Of a stretch of DNA of 64,000 nucleotides, positions 8,610-16,635 are shown piece after piece. A program made the translations under genes and the position numbers. The DNA comes from an uncultured Clostridia bacterium (GTDB lineage Bacteria > Bacillota > Clostridia > Christensenellales > Borkfalkiaceae): assembly GCA_947627575.1 (NCBI GenBank), contig CANQWN010000007.1, positions 45,909 through 109,908 of the forward strand, given 5' to 3'. The notes under the pieces were generated by a model. That model was not told the origin of the DNA. It worked only from the letters and a program-made list of their open reading frames with translations, and did no database searches. Positions within the stretch are counted from its first letter, which is position 1; every line of letters starts with the position of its first letter.

Positions 8610-10129
8610 AACTGCGCTTCCCAACTGCGGTAGCCTGCGGCTTCCAACACGTGTTCGGGCAAAATTTCCGCCGAAAGCTGTAAATCGGCTATCGTGCGCG
8701 CAACTTTTATTATACGCGAGCGGGCGCGCGCCGAAAGGTGCAAAGTTTCAAAAGCCTGCCTTAAAATATCTTCGCATTCCTTTGAAAGTTTGCAGTATTT
8801 TTTAATCTGCCTTTCGCCCATATTCGCGTTTACGGAAATGCCCTCGCCGCGGAACCTTTCGCGCTGTATGGCGCGGGCGCGTTCAACCCTCTGTTTTACG
8901 GCGGCGGAACTTTCCTCTTTGGTATCGGAAGCGAGGTCGTCGTATTCCACGCCGTCCACTTCCACCTGCAAATCTATCCTGTCAAGCAGAGGTCCCGAAA
9001 TTTTGCTTCTGTACCTCTGTATCTGCGAGGGGGTGCAGGTGCAGGTTTTATATGCCGAACCCAGATTGCCGCACGGGCAGGGATTCATGCTTGCGCACAG
9101 TATAAAGTCCGCGGGATATGTAACCGCGCCGCCCGCGCGGGTTATCGTTATAACCCTGTCCTCAAGGGGTTGACGCAAAGATTCCAACGCCTGACGGGAA
9201 TATTCCGGCAACTCGTCGAGGAACAGCACGCCCTTGTGCGCCTTGGAAATTTCGCCCGCGCGCAATTTGGAATTGCCCCCGCCGCACAGCGAAACGGTGG
9301 TGGCGGTATGGTGGGGCGAACGGAAAGGCCGCAGGGCAACTATCCCCTCTTCGGAAAGTTCGCCCGAAACGGAATGTATCTTCGTAACTTCCAGCGCCTC
9401 TTCAAACGTCATATCCGGCATAATGGTGGGTATGCACCTTGCAAGCAGGGTCTTGCCCGTGCCGGGAGGACCCGAAAGCAGTATGTTGTGCCCGCCCGCA
9501 ACGGCAATTTCCAAAGCGCGCTTGGCAACTTTTTGCCCCTTTACCAAACTGAGGTCGTAGTTGTACGTGCGCGAACTTTGCGCCGCCGCAAAACTGCGGT
9601 GCGGCACGGGATTGAACGTCTTTTCGCCCTTTAAAAATTCAACCGTCTCTTTCAAAGAGCAAAGCGCATAAACTTCGGTATCCTCTATATAGCTTGCCTC
9701 GTTGGCGTTTTTGGAAGGTATTACAAACCTTTTAAACCCTTCCGCCTTTGCGGCTATAAGCATTGGCAATATGCCCGTAACGGGTCGCAATTCCCCGTCC
9801 AAAGCAAGCTCGCCCAAAAATATCACGCCGTCGGTGGGGGCGGAAATTTCGTCCGCCGCTTTAAGTATGCTTATCGCGATAGGCAAATCGTAATGCGAGC
9901 CTTCCTTTTTTATGTCCGCCGGGGCGAGGTTTACCGTTATCTTGCCCATCGGGAAAAACATTCCGCTGTGCTTCACCGCGGAACGCACCCTTTCCTTGCT
10001 TTCCTTTACGGCGGCGTCCGGCAATCCCACCATATCGAACGCCACAAGCCCCTTGGCTACGTCGGATTCGATTTCCACGGCAACGCCTTCCAACCCCTGC
10101 AAGGCATAGCTCATTATCTTTGAAAACAT
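8606..10129 (-). CDS. comM: ComM/YifB family AAA+ ATPase (Mg-chelatase-like)
   Basis: A 507-residue protein with an N-terminal Lon-protease-like fold domain (residues 1-170), a central Mg-chelatase-type AAA+ domain with Walker A GPPGTGKT, and a conserved MNPCPCG stretch. The C-terminal lid region ends in a helical bundle. In Vibrio and Haemophilus, ComM is a helicase that extends heteroduplex during natural transformation. In Clostridia the role is inferred from homology. It is first in an operon of eight genes running to trxA. I find no clear promoter in the 84 bases between it and the rplS terminator. Confidence 0.93.
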   Translation of the reverse strand: MFSKIMSYALQGLEGVAVEIESDVAKGLVAFDMVGLPDAAVKESKERVRSAVKHSGMFFPMGKITVNLAPADIKKEGSHYDLPIAISILKAADEISAPTDGVIFLGELALDGELRPVTGILPMLIAAKAEGFKRFVIPSKNANEASYIEDTEVYALCSLKETVEFLKGEKTFNPVPHRSFAAAQSSRTYNYDLSLVKGQKVAKRALEIAVAGGHNILLSGPPGTGKTLLARCIPTIMPDMTFEEALEVTKIHSVSGELSEEGIVALRPFRSPHHTATTVSLCGGGNSKLRAGEISKAHKGVLFLDELPEYSRQALESLRQPLEDRVITITRAGGAVTYPADFILCASMNPCPCGNLGSAYKTCTCTPSQIQRYRSKISGPLLDRIDLQVEVDGVEYDDLASDTKEESSAAVKQRVERARAIQRERFRGEGISVNANMGERQIKKYCKLSKECEDILRQAFETLHLSARARSRIIKVARTIADLQLSAEILPEHVLEAAGYRSWEAQL

Positions 10130-10177
10130 TTTTTATTCCCCTTAACCTTCCGCGGCGAAATCCTCCGCGGGGCTATC

Positions 10178-10210
10178 AAAAAAGCTCCCGCGCAAAGCGA
10201 GAGCTTTTTT
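10178..10210 (-). terminator. rplS terminator
   Basis: AAAAAAGCTC pairs with GAGCTTTTTT around a GC-rich inner stem. It is followed on the minus strand by TTTTTTGAT, directly after the rplS stop. Confidence 0.8.
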
Positions 10211-10213
10211 CTT

Positions 10214-10558
10214 TTATTTACTTTCGGTAATTTTTGCGGCTTTGCCCGTAAGTCCGCGCAGATAATAAAGTTTAGCCCTTCTTACCTTGCCCTTTCTCAC
10301 TACCGTAATATAGGCTATTTTAGGCGAATGTATGGGGAACGTTCTTTCCACGCCCACGCCGAACGAAAGCCTGCGCACCGTGAAACTTTCCCTTATGCCG
10401 CCGTGCTTTTTGGCGATTACAACGCCCTCGAAGTTCTGTATTCTTTCCTTTGTTCCTTCGATAACTTTAAAGCCCACCTTTACGGTGTCGCCTACGTTGA
10501 ACGAGGGCAAATCCTTCTTCATTCCCTCTTGCTCGATGGCTTCAACCAAACCTTTCAT
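10214..10558 (-). CDS. rplS: 50S ribosomal protein L19
   Basis: A 114-residue large-subunit protein at the interface with 30S. Recognised by [14 protein letters not shown], the [12 protein letters not shown] stretch, FPIHSPKI and the basic [16 protein letters not shown] tail. The ORF track begins 30 codons upstream, but the family starts at MKGLVEAIE, and GGGAGG lies at proper distance from the ATG at 10558. It is a single-gene unit with its own promoter and terminator, unlike B. subtilis where it follows trmD. Confidence 0.97.
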   Translation of the reverse strand: MKGLVEAIEQEGMKKDLPSFNVGDTVKVGFKVIEGTKERIQNFEGVVIAKKHGGIRESFTVRRLSFGVGVERTFPIHSPKIAYITVVRKGKVRRAKLYYLRGLTGKAAKITESK

Positions 10559-10613
10559 CTTCCTATACCTCCCTGAAAGCGTGCGTGAATTTTCAGAGGC
10601 GCGCCCGAAGTCG
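10559..10613 (-). promoter_or_regulatory. rplS leader, candidate L19 autoregulatory RNA
   Basis: About 55 nt between the predicted start of transcription and the rplS ATG. It contains an inverted repeat, CTGAAA...TTTCAG, just before the GGGAGG ribosome binding site. Bacillota often carry an L19 leader here. I infer this from position only and cannot confirm the consensus. Confidence 0.35.
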
Positions 10614-10619
10614 AAATAA

Positions 10620-10648
10620 ATATTACCAAATCCCAACCTAAAATGCAA
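10620..10648 (-). promoter_or_regulatory. rplS promoter
   Basis: TTGCAT (10643-10648), 17-nt spacer, TAATAT (10620-10625), read on the minus strand upstream of rplS. Confidence 0.6.
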
Positions 10649-10773
10649 CTGTTTTTAAGCGAGTTTTGTGAAAATTGTGTGAAAATTGCGACACACCCTT
10701 TTGCAGACGGAACGCACGTTTTACGGCGGCAAACGGGTTATATATTATGGTAAGCCGCCGCCCGCGCCGCGGT

Positions 10774-11367
10774 TTAAACAAATTTACCCGTAAAAGATTT
10801 ACGGTGAATGGGGCATATCCCCGCGCGTTTTATCGCGGCGATATGTTCCGCCGTGCCGTAGCCCATATTTTTGCCGAACATATATTCAGGGTACTGTTCG
10901 GCGTATTCGCACATAAGCGCGTCCCTGTAAACTTTGGCTATTATGGACGCCGCGCCTATCGAAAGGCTTGCCGCGTCGCCCTTTATTATGCTTTTTTGGG
11001 GAATAGCTATATCCAACGTCATATTGCCGTCCACCAAAGCGAAATCGGCGGGTACGGCAAGCCCCTCTATGGCGTTTTTCATACAAAGCCGCGTTGCCTG
11101 CAATATGTTTACGCTGTCGATAATTTGCGGTTCAACGCGGCATATGTTGTAGGCAATTGCTTTTTCACGGATAATTGCGGAAAGTTTTTCCCGCTTTTTG
11201 GGGGAAAGTTTTTTGCTGTCGTCAACCCCCTCGATAATTTCAAGCGGAAGTATCACGGCGGCGCACACTACGGGTCCCGCAAGCGGTCCTCTGCCCACTT
11301 CGTCCACGCCGCACACGGCGGAAAAGCCCTTTGCGGCAAGTTCTCTTTCGTAAAAAAGTTTGTCCAT
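10774..11367 (-). CDS. rnhB: ribonuclease HII
   Basis: A 197-residue endonuclease that cuts RNA in RNA-DNA hybrids and removes single ribonucleotides from DNA. The type 2 signature VDEVGRGPLAGPVV (catalytic Asp and Glu) opens the domain, followed by VDGN and SIIAKVYRDALM, which carry further metal-binding acids. It overlaps the rbgA stop by one base (TGATG), so it is translationally coupled. Last gene of the ylxM operon. Confidence 0.96.
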   Translation of the reverse strand: MDKLFYERELAAKGFSAVCGVDEVGRGPLAGPVVCAAVILPLEIIEGVDDSKKLSPKKREKLSAIIREKAIAYNICRVEPQIIDSVNILQATRLCMKNAIEGLAVPADFALVDGNMTLDIAIPQKSIIKGDAASLSIGAASIIAKVYRDALMCEYAEQYPEYMFGKNMGYGTAEHIAAIKRAGICPIHRKSFTGKFV

Positions 11368-12215
11368 CAGAAAACCTCTTCCGCGTCCTTCAAAGCGTCA
11401 AGCGTTATTCTGCCCAACCTGCCTTTTCTGAAATCGTCGATGACGGCGCGTATCCCGCGTTCGTAATCGTATTCCCCGCCGCGGAGCAGGAACGAGCGCT
11501 TTTCGCACACCCTGTCAAGCATTTCCGCGGGAGTGCCGCCCGTAACCGAATATCTCTCTTCCAGACGGCGCGGATATGATTTCCAAAGCTCTTCGAGGAG
11601 GGAAAGCGCCACTTCGTCGAGGGCGAGGATATCGTCGTTTATGCTGCCCACGTACGCAAGCCGCATCGCCGCGCGCTGATTGCCGAACGCGGGCGGCATC
11701 GTGCCGGGGGTATCGAGAAGTTCGCACCCGCCCAAACGTATCCATTGCTTTCCGCGCGTAACCCCGGCTTTATCGCCCGTGGCGGCGCGTTTGCCGCCGG
11801 CAAGCAGGTTTATAAGCGTGCTTTTGCCCGTATTGGGCACGCCCGCCACCATATATCTGAATGTGCGCGTTACGCCCTTTTCCAACGCCCTGCCGCGCTT
11901 TTCCGCGACGAGAGCGTCCATTGCGGACGTAAGCGCCCTGTTTTGCGAACTGTCCGCAGAGTTCAATTTGACGGCTTTGTAACCTTTGCTTTTAACGTAC
12001 GAAAGGATTGCGTCCGCCCGCTCGTCGGCGAGGTCGCACTTGTTGAACACAAGCAAAACGGGCTTTGCGCCCGCCATACGCATAAGCTCGGGATTGAAGG
12101 AAGCCGCGGGACAGCGCGCGTCCAGCACGAATATCACCCCGTCCGCAAGGGGGAGATTTTCGCGCATCATACGCATCGCCGCCGCCATATGCCCGGGGAA
12201 CCACTGTATATTCAT
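11367..12215 (-). CDS. rbgA: ribosome biogenesis GTPase RbgA (YlqF)
   Basis: A circularly permuted GTPase (282 residues) needed for late assembly of the 50S subunit. The motifs come in the permuted order G4 (NKCD), G5, then G1 (GVPNTGKST), G3 (DTPG). The N-terminal IQWFPGHMAAAMR is diagnostic. A C-terminal RNA-binding region follows (about residues 190-282). It starts one base after trmD and is coupled to rnhB, as in B. subtilis. Confidence 0.95.
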   Translation of the reverse strand: MNIQWFPGHMAAAMRMMRENLPLADGVIFVLDARCPAASFNPELMRMAGAKPVLLVFNKCDLADERADAILSYVKSKGYKAVKLNSADSSQNRALTSAMDALVAEKRGRALEKGVTRTFRYMVAGVPNTGKSTLINLLAGGKRAATGDKAGVTRGKQWIRLGGCELLDTPGTMPPAFGNQRAAMRLAYVGSINDDILALDEVALSLLEELWKSYPRRLEERYSVTGGTPAEMLDRVCEKRSFLLRGGEYDYERGIRAVIDDFRKGRLGRITLDALKDAEEVF

Positions 12216-12216
12216 A

Positions 12217-12888
12217 TCATTCCCCCTTCAAAAGGTCGGGGCGGCGGGCGCGGGTAAGTTTTTCGCTCTGCTCCCTCCGCCACTTTTCTATTTCCGCATG
12301 ATTGCCCGAAAGCAACACCTCGGGCACGGACTCGCCTTCAAATACGGCGGGGCGGGTATACTGCGGGTATTCAAGTCCGCTTTCGCCGAAGGTTTCGTCC
12401 ACAAGCGAACGGTCGGCAATTACCCCGTCCACATAGCGCGCTATGCAATCGCAAAGCACCATTGCGGGCAACTCGCCGCCGGTAAGCACATAATCGCCTA
12501 TCGAAATTTCTTCGTCGGTGAACATATCGATGGCGCGCTGGTCCACGCCCTCGTAATGTCCGCATAGCAAAACAAGATGTTCGTAACCCAACAGTTCGAA
12601 CACCTTATCCTGCCTGAACGTTTCGCCTTTCGGCGAAAGGTAAATTCTGCGCGCCTTTCTTTCGGGGTCTACGGCGCGGAAAGCCGCGCCTATGGGTTGG
12701 GGCATCATCACCATGCCCGCGCCGCCCCCGAAGGGATAATCGTCGCACTTTGCGTGCTTGTTATCGGCATAATCGCGGATATTTACCACTTCTATTTTAA
12801 GTTTTTCGCCGCTTTGCGCCCTGCCGAGTATGCTTTGATACAGCGGCGCGAACATTTCGGGGAAAAGCGTTAAAATCGTGATTTTCAA
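12217..12888 (-). CDS. trmD: tRNA (guanine-N1)-methyltransferase TrmD
   Basis: A 223-residue SPOUT-class enzyme that makes m1G37 in tRNAs from S-adenosylmethionine, preventing frameshifts. The knot region carries LCGHYEGVDQR and ISIGDYVLTGGELPAM. It begins ITILTLFPEMF like the family. The start overlaps the rimM stop by four bases (ATGA). A little short of the usual 230-250, consistent with a trimmed C-terminus. Confidence 0.97.
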   Translation of the reverse strand: MKITILTLFPEMFAPLYQSILGRAQSGEKLKIEVVNIRDYADNKHAKCDDYPFGGGAGMVMMPQPIGAAFRAVDPERKARRIYLSPKGETFRQDKVFELLGYEHLVLLCGHYEGVDQRAIDMFTDEEISIGDYVLTGGELPAMVLCDCIARYVDGVIADRSLVDETFGESGLEYPQYTRPAVFEGESVPEVLLSGNHAEIEKWRREQSEKLTRARRPDLLKGE

Positions 12889-13382
12889 ACGGAAACTTCC
12901 TTGAAACGCTTGTTGTTGACGATAATTTTTCCGCCCTCCAAATCCACTTCCGCAATCACGCCGTCCGCCGCCGCGAAGCTGACTTCGCCTTTGGGCGTTT
13001 CCAGCGTGTACACGTCTGTCTTTGCGGGCGTGACGGAAACAACTTTGCCTATATATGTTCCCTTTTCGTTGTAAACTTCCAGCCCCTCGAGGTCCACTAT
13101 ATAATATCTGCCCTCGGGCAGGGGCGGCGCGTCCGAACGGCGGGCAAGCACGTCCTGCCCGCGCAACAGCTCGGCGGCGTTTCTGTCCGCAAGCCCGCGC
13201 AATGCAAGATAGCCGAATTCCCCCTGCGTGCGGCAGGAAAGCACGGCATATTCCGTGCCCGCTATGATAACTTTTGCGAACGCCTTTAAATCTTCCGCAG
13301 AATCGGTAAGCGCTTTAACTTTTATCTCGCCGCGGATACCCTGCGGTTTGAGTACGGAAGCTATCGTCAACAATCCGTCCAT
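12885..13382 (-). CDS. rimM: ribosome maturation factor RimM
   Basis: A 165-residue factor for 30S head assembly that binds protein S19. The N-terminal RimM barrel shows LKPQGIRGEIKVKALTD, and a C-terminal PRC-barrel with GRYYIVDLEGLEVY follows from about residue 90. It starts one base after khpA, between khpA and trmD as in most Bacillota. Confidence 0.95.
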   Translation of the reverse strand: MDGLLTIASVLKPQGIRGEIKVKALTDSAEDLKAFAKVIIAGTEYAVLSCRTQGEFGYLALRGLADRNAAELLRGQDVLARRSDAPPLPEGRYYIVDLEGLEVYNEKGTYIGKVVSVTPAKTDVYTLETPKGEVSFAAADGVIAEVDLEGGKIIVNNKRFKEVSV

Positions 13383-13383
13383 T

Positions 13384-13620
13384 TCAGTTTTTTTCTTTTA
13401 TTTCCACAACGTATTTTTTGCTGTCGCGAGGGGTGAAAGCCTTTACCAGCGTACGAAGCGCCTTGGCTATCTTACCCTGTTTGCCTATAACTTTGCCCAT
13501 ATCCGATTCCGCAAGCAAAACGGTAACTACTATCGAGTTATCCTTTTCTTCCACAAGATATTCGGCTTCGTCCTTCTTTTCGGCAAACTGTTCAACGATA
13601 TACTTTATCAAATCCAACAT
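13384..13620 (-). CDS. khpA: KH-domain RNA-binding protein KhpA (YlqC)
   Basis: A 78-residue single KH domain. The RNA-contacting loop is GKQG (in KVIGKQGKIAKALR). In streptococci and Bacillus, KhpA pairs with KhpB/Jag and affects cell elongation and division; jag is not in this window. Its place between rpsP and rimM is the standard position. Confidence 0.93.
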   Translation of the reverse strand: MLDLIKYIVEQFAEKKDEAEYLVEEKDNSIVVTVLLAESDMGKVIGKQGKIAKALRTLVKAFTPRDSKKYVVEIKEKN

Positions 13621-13662
13621 AATTAAACCTCTGTCCTCCGCAACGCGGTTGCGTAAAGATTA

Positions 13663-13962
13663 TCAGTCCTTCTTCTTTTTCTTGTCGTTGGTTTTGGGCG
13701 CGGACAATTTTTTGCTTGCTTCCAGCGCGCCGGCTTTAACGAGGTAGTTTTTAACCGTTTCGGTAGGCTGAACGCCCTTTGCAAGCCACTGCTTTGCCTT
13801 TTCCACGTCGATGTTGATTTCAGCGGGGTCTTTGAGGGGGTCTACGTAACCGATTTTGTCGATATACTCGCCCGACTGCGCCTTGCGCGAATCAACTACC
13901 ACGATGCGATAGAAAGGGGACTTTTTGTCGCCCATTCTCGTCAATCTCATTTTTACTGCCAT
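13663..13962 (-). CDS. rpsP: 30S ribosomal protein S16
   Basis: A 99-residue small-subunit assembly protein. It begins AVKMRLTRMGDKKSPFYRIVVVDSR, the family signature, and ends in a Lys-rich tail (KKKKKD). It lies 30 nt after ffh in the ylxM operon. Confidence 0.97.
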   Translation of the reverse strand: MAVKMRLTRMGDKKSPFYRIVVVDSRKAQSGEYIDKIGYVDPLKDPAEINIDVEKAKQWLAKGVQPTETVKNYLVKAGALEASKKLSAPKTNDKKKKKD

Positions 13963-13992
13963 ATCCGTTCTCCTGTTAATTTTATATTACCC

Positions 13993-15300
13993 TTAAAAGG
14001 GCAGGCGGCGTTTGCCGCTTTTAAACTGCTTCATAAGCTGCTTTGTCTGTTCAAACTGTTTAAGCAGCTGATTTATTTCCTGCACGCTTGTGCCCGAACC
14101 CGCGGCTATCCGCTTTTTGCGCGAAGAATTTATTATCGCCGGTTCATGCCTCTCTTTGGGCGTCATTGAAAGTATTATGGCTTTGGTGCGCTCTATCTTG
14201 CTTTCGTCCACGTCGCCCGCGTTTATCTTGTTCCCGCCGGGCATCATCGCAAGCAACGCCTGCGCGCCGCCCATCTTTTTCATACTTTCAAACTGTACGA
14301 GGAAATCTTCGAGGGTGAAGGTGTTTTCAAGCATCTTCTTCTGCATTTCCCGCGCCTGCTGTTCCGTAACCGCTTCCTGCGCCTTTTCTATAAGCGACAG
14401 CACGTCGCCCATTCCCAAAATGCGGGAAGCCATTCTGTCCGGATAGAAAGGTTCCAGATCGGTAAGTTTTTCGCCCACGCCTATAAATTTTACGGGCTTG
14501 CCCGTAACCGCTTTTATGGAAAGGCACGCGCCCCCGCGGGTGTCGCCGTCCAGCTTCGTCAAGATTATGCCCGTAATTTCCAACCTTTCGTTGAAGGTTT
14601 TGGCAACGTTTACAGCCACCTGACCCATCATAGAATCGACGGTAAGCAACGTTTCGGTAACTTCCACCGCCTTTTTGATGTTTTCCAGCTCCCGCATCAG
14701 GTTTTCGTCTATTTCCAACCTGCCCGCGGTATCTATTATCACGGTGTCGAAGCCCATCGATTTGGCGTATTCAACCGCCTGTACCGCCGTTTTTACGGGG
14801 TCCTGCGCTCCCTTTTCAAACACTTCCGCGCCGGCGTTTTTGCCCACCACTTTAAGCTGGTTCACCGCCGCGGGGCGATATATGTCGCCCGCTACAAGCA
14901 GGGGCTTTTTGCCGCTTTTTTTAAGGTTGACGGCAAGTTTGCCGCAAAGCGTGGTTTTGCCCGCGCCCTGCAACCCGCACATCATTATAACCGTGGGCGG
15001 CTTGGAAGCAACCGCAAGTTTTTGGTTTGCCGAACCCATCAAAGCGATAAGTTCTTCGTTTACTATCTTTATAACCTGTTGCGCGGGGTTAAGGCTTTTT
15101 AAAATTTCCTGCCCGACCGCCTTTTCGGAAACGTCGGCGCAAAACTTTTTTGCAACCTGTATGTTTACGTCGGCTTCCAAAAGCGCCACGCGCACCTCGC
15201 GCATGGCTGTTTTTATTTCAAGCTCGGTAAGTCTGCCGCGCTTTGTAAGTTTGGAAAATATATGATTTAACCTTTCGGAAAGTGAGGCAAATAACGCCAT
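13993..15300 (-). CDS. ffh: signal recognition particle GTPase Ffh
   Basis: The 54-kDa homologue (435 residues) that binds SRP RNA and signal sequences and targets ribosomes to FtsY at the membrane. The N domain (1-90) is followed by a G domain with GLQGAGKTT, DTAGR and TKLDGDTRGG, and a Met-rich M domain from about residue 300 that binds the signal peptide and RNA. The extreme tail KRRLPF is typical. It starts 19 nt after ylxM. Confidence 0.97.
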   Translation of the reverse strand: MALFASLSERLNHIFSKLTKRGRLTELEIKTAMREVRVALLEADVNIQVAKKFCADVSEKAVGQEILKSLNPAQQVIKIVNEELIALMGSANQKLAVASKPPTVIMMCGLQGAGKTTLCGKLAVNLKKSGKKPLLVAGDIYRPAAVNQLKVVGKNAGAEVFEKGAQDPVKTAVQAVEYAKSMGFDTVIIDTAGRLEIDENLMRELENIKKAVEVTETLLTVDSMMGQVAVNVAKTFNERLEITGIILTKLDGDTRGGACLSIKAVTGKPVKFIGVGEKLTDLEPFYPDRMASRILGMGDVLSLIEKAQEAVTEQQAREMQKKMLENTFTLEDFLVQFESMKKMGGAQALLAMMPGGNKINAGDVDESKIERTKAIILSMTPKERHEPAIINSSRKKRIAAGSGTSVQEINQLLKQFEQTKQLMKQFKSGKRRLPF

Positions 15301-15319
15301 ACGGCACCCCCTTTTTTAT

Positions 15320-15625
15320 TTAACCGCCCTGCGCAAGTTTAAGCGCTTCTTCCATTCCGCCGCCGTCGCCCCCCGCGGCTTTTTCAATCGCCGCGGATAT
15401 GCGCGCAAGCCTGTCCGCTATCCCCAACGCCTTTTCGTATTCCTCAAGCTGTTTTTTGCACACTTTGATACATTCCGATACGCCCTGCCGCGAAATGCCT
15501 TTTTCCGCCGCTATCTCCGACAAGGTGAGATCGAGATTGAAATACATATCCGCAATTTCGCGCTGGGTGCGGGTGAAAAGCCCGCCGTACAAATCCCACA
15601 GCCGCATAAGTTCCAGCTTGCTCAT
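15320..15625 (-). CDS. ylxM: YlxM/UPF0122 helix-turn-helix protein, SRP-associated
   Basis: A small (101-residue) protein with a sigma-70 region-4-like helix-turn-helix: LTLSEIAAEKGISRQGVSECI. YlxM is encoded next to ffh in Bacillota and modulates the SRP GTPase in streptococci. The ORF track starts at a GTG (15634), giving three extra residues; I prefer the ATG at 15625, the usual MSKLELM-type start. No clear ribosome binding site precedes either, and the promoter start lies only about 17-27 nt upstream. Confidence 0.9.
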   Translation of the reverse strand: MSKLELMRLWDLYGGLFTRTQREIADMYFNLDLTLSEIAAEKGISRQGVSECIKVCKKQLEEYEKALGIADRLARISAAIEKAAGGDGGGMEEALKLAQGG

Positions 15626-15658
15626 ATCCAACACGGTAAAGTTAATTTACTTGACAGT

Positions 15659-15687
15659 ATTATAAACGTTTTTTTTAAAGCTGTCAA
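15659..15687 (-). promoter_or_regulatory. promoter of the ylxM-ffh-...-rnhB operon
   Basis: TTGACA (15682-15687), 17-nt spacer, TATAAT (15659-15664) on the minus strand: a perfect consensus promoter. Transcription should start near 15652. Confidence 0.88.
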
Positions 15688-15789
15688 GCGGTTTTACTTG
15701 TCGTGCGCGTTAATTTTTTGTTAATTTGTGCTAAATATATTTATAAATTCACAAACGGCGGGCAGTTGGTATTAAAAATTTTCATTAAA

Positions 15790-15818
15790 TTGACACGGCG
15801 GTTGGTATGTGCTAAAAT
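15790..15818 (+). promoter_or_regulatory. promoter of the 15842 gene pair
   Basis: TTGACA (15790-15795), 17-nt spacer ending TGC, TAAAAT (15813-15818). The TGC gives an extended -10. GAGG precedes the ATG at 15842. Confidence 0.8.
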
Positions 15819-15841
15819 TTTTCGGGAATTGAGGTTGGATT

Positions 15842-16072
15842 ATGTGCAAAGAAATTGACGGGGTTGTTTACGACACCTTGACGTCTACTGTTGACAAAAA
15901 ATTCACCTACGGCGCGCCCGGCGACCCCTATGGCTATGAAGAAACTTTGTATATAACGGGCGAAGGAAGATATTTTGTTTACACCTTCGGCGGCGAAAAA
16001 TCAAAATATCCCGTAGAAAATATTTTACCTATAGCGCGGGAAGACGTGAAAGCGTGGATGCTTTCGCACTGA
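15842..16072 (+). CDS. small unknown protein (76 aa)
   Basis: I do not recognise this gene. It has a near-perfect promoter and a GAGG ribosome binding site, so it is probably real and well expressed. The product is acidic-to-neutral and soluble, with several Tyr and Gly-Glu turns (YGYEETLYITGEGRYFVYTFGG), which suggests a small beta-rich domain. There is no signal peptide or membrane segment. It is followed after 32 nt by the 155-residue gene and shares its terminator. Confidence 0.7.
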   Translation: MCKEIDGVVYDTLTSTVDKKFTYGAPGDPYGYEETLYITGEGRYFVYTFGGEKSKYPVENILPIAREDVKAWMLSH

Positions 16073-16104
16073 AATTTAAATAATAAATTTGCGAGGTAAA
16101 TGAA

Positions 16105-16572
16105 ATGGACGAAGAAAAGAAAGAAAACGAACAGCCCGTACAGGAAGGCGGACAGGAAGGCGAACAGCCCAAAAAAGAGGGGAAAATTTCCGGCTTTTTC
16201 AAAAAATTGGGCAAGAAGATAGAAGATTCCACCTACGATATGCGCGCGGAAAACGATTTTAAATCCAAACACGCGAAATATTGCGTATATTACGGCGCTT
16301 CCGCATTCTCCCCCAGCTCCGAAATCTACGGCGACGAGACGGACGGAACGGTGCTCGGTTTGGGCGAGGACGAGGATATCAAAGCGGGTTGCGTGATAGT
16401 GCGCGACGGCAGCGACGACGCATATTATATCGACAGCGTGGAAAAAGCGGAAATAACTTACGTATTCGAGGACAAGGAAAACGTTAAGCCCGCAACAAAA
16501 ATAAAGATAGGCGCCCCCGCCGAAAAGGTGGAAGTAATTAAAGTGGGCGATAACTATTATATCAAAAAGTAA
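16105..16572 (+). CDS. unknown acidic protein (155 aa)
   Basis: Not recognised. The first 25 residues are a low-complexity Glu/Gln/Gly/Lys tail (EEKKENEQPVQEGGQEG), followed by an amphipathic Lys-rich helix (SGFFKKLGKKIEDS) and then a folded-looking beta-rich domain with YYIDSVEKAEITYVF and a Lys/Val-rich end. There is no signal peptide or transmembrane segment. Preceded by GAGG and ending just before a strong terminator. Cotranscribed with the 76-residue gene; together they look like a small two-gene unit of unknown purpose. Confidence 0.75.
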   Translation: MDEEKKENEQPVQEGGQEGEQPKKEGKISGFFKKLGKKIEDSTYDMRAENDFKSKHAKYCVYYGASAFSPSSEIYGDETDGTVLGLGEDEDIKAGCVIVRDGSDDAYYIDSVEKAEITYVFEDKENVKPATKIKIGAPAEKVEVIKVGDNYYIKK

Positions 16573-16585
16573 GCGCAAACAAAAC

Positions 16586-16614
16586 AAAGCCGCGGCGACA
16601 GCCGCGGCTTTTTT
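16586..16614. terminator. terminator, likely bidirectional
   Basis: AAAGCCGCGG...CCGCGGCTTTTTT gives a 10-bp stem with a T-run on the plus strand and A-rich sequence on the other side. It serves the 16105 gene and possibly the convergent antiporter gene. Confidence 0.8.
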
Positions 16615-16635
16615 AATGCCTTAAAGCAATGTTAT

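Noticed and set aside
10130-10213. Riboswitch before comM
   Set aside because: The 84 bases hold only the rplS terminator and a short CCGCGG repeat; no known aptamer core is visible.
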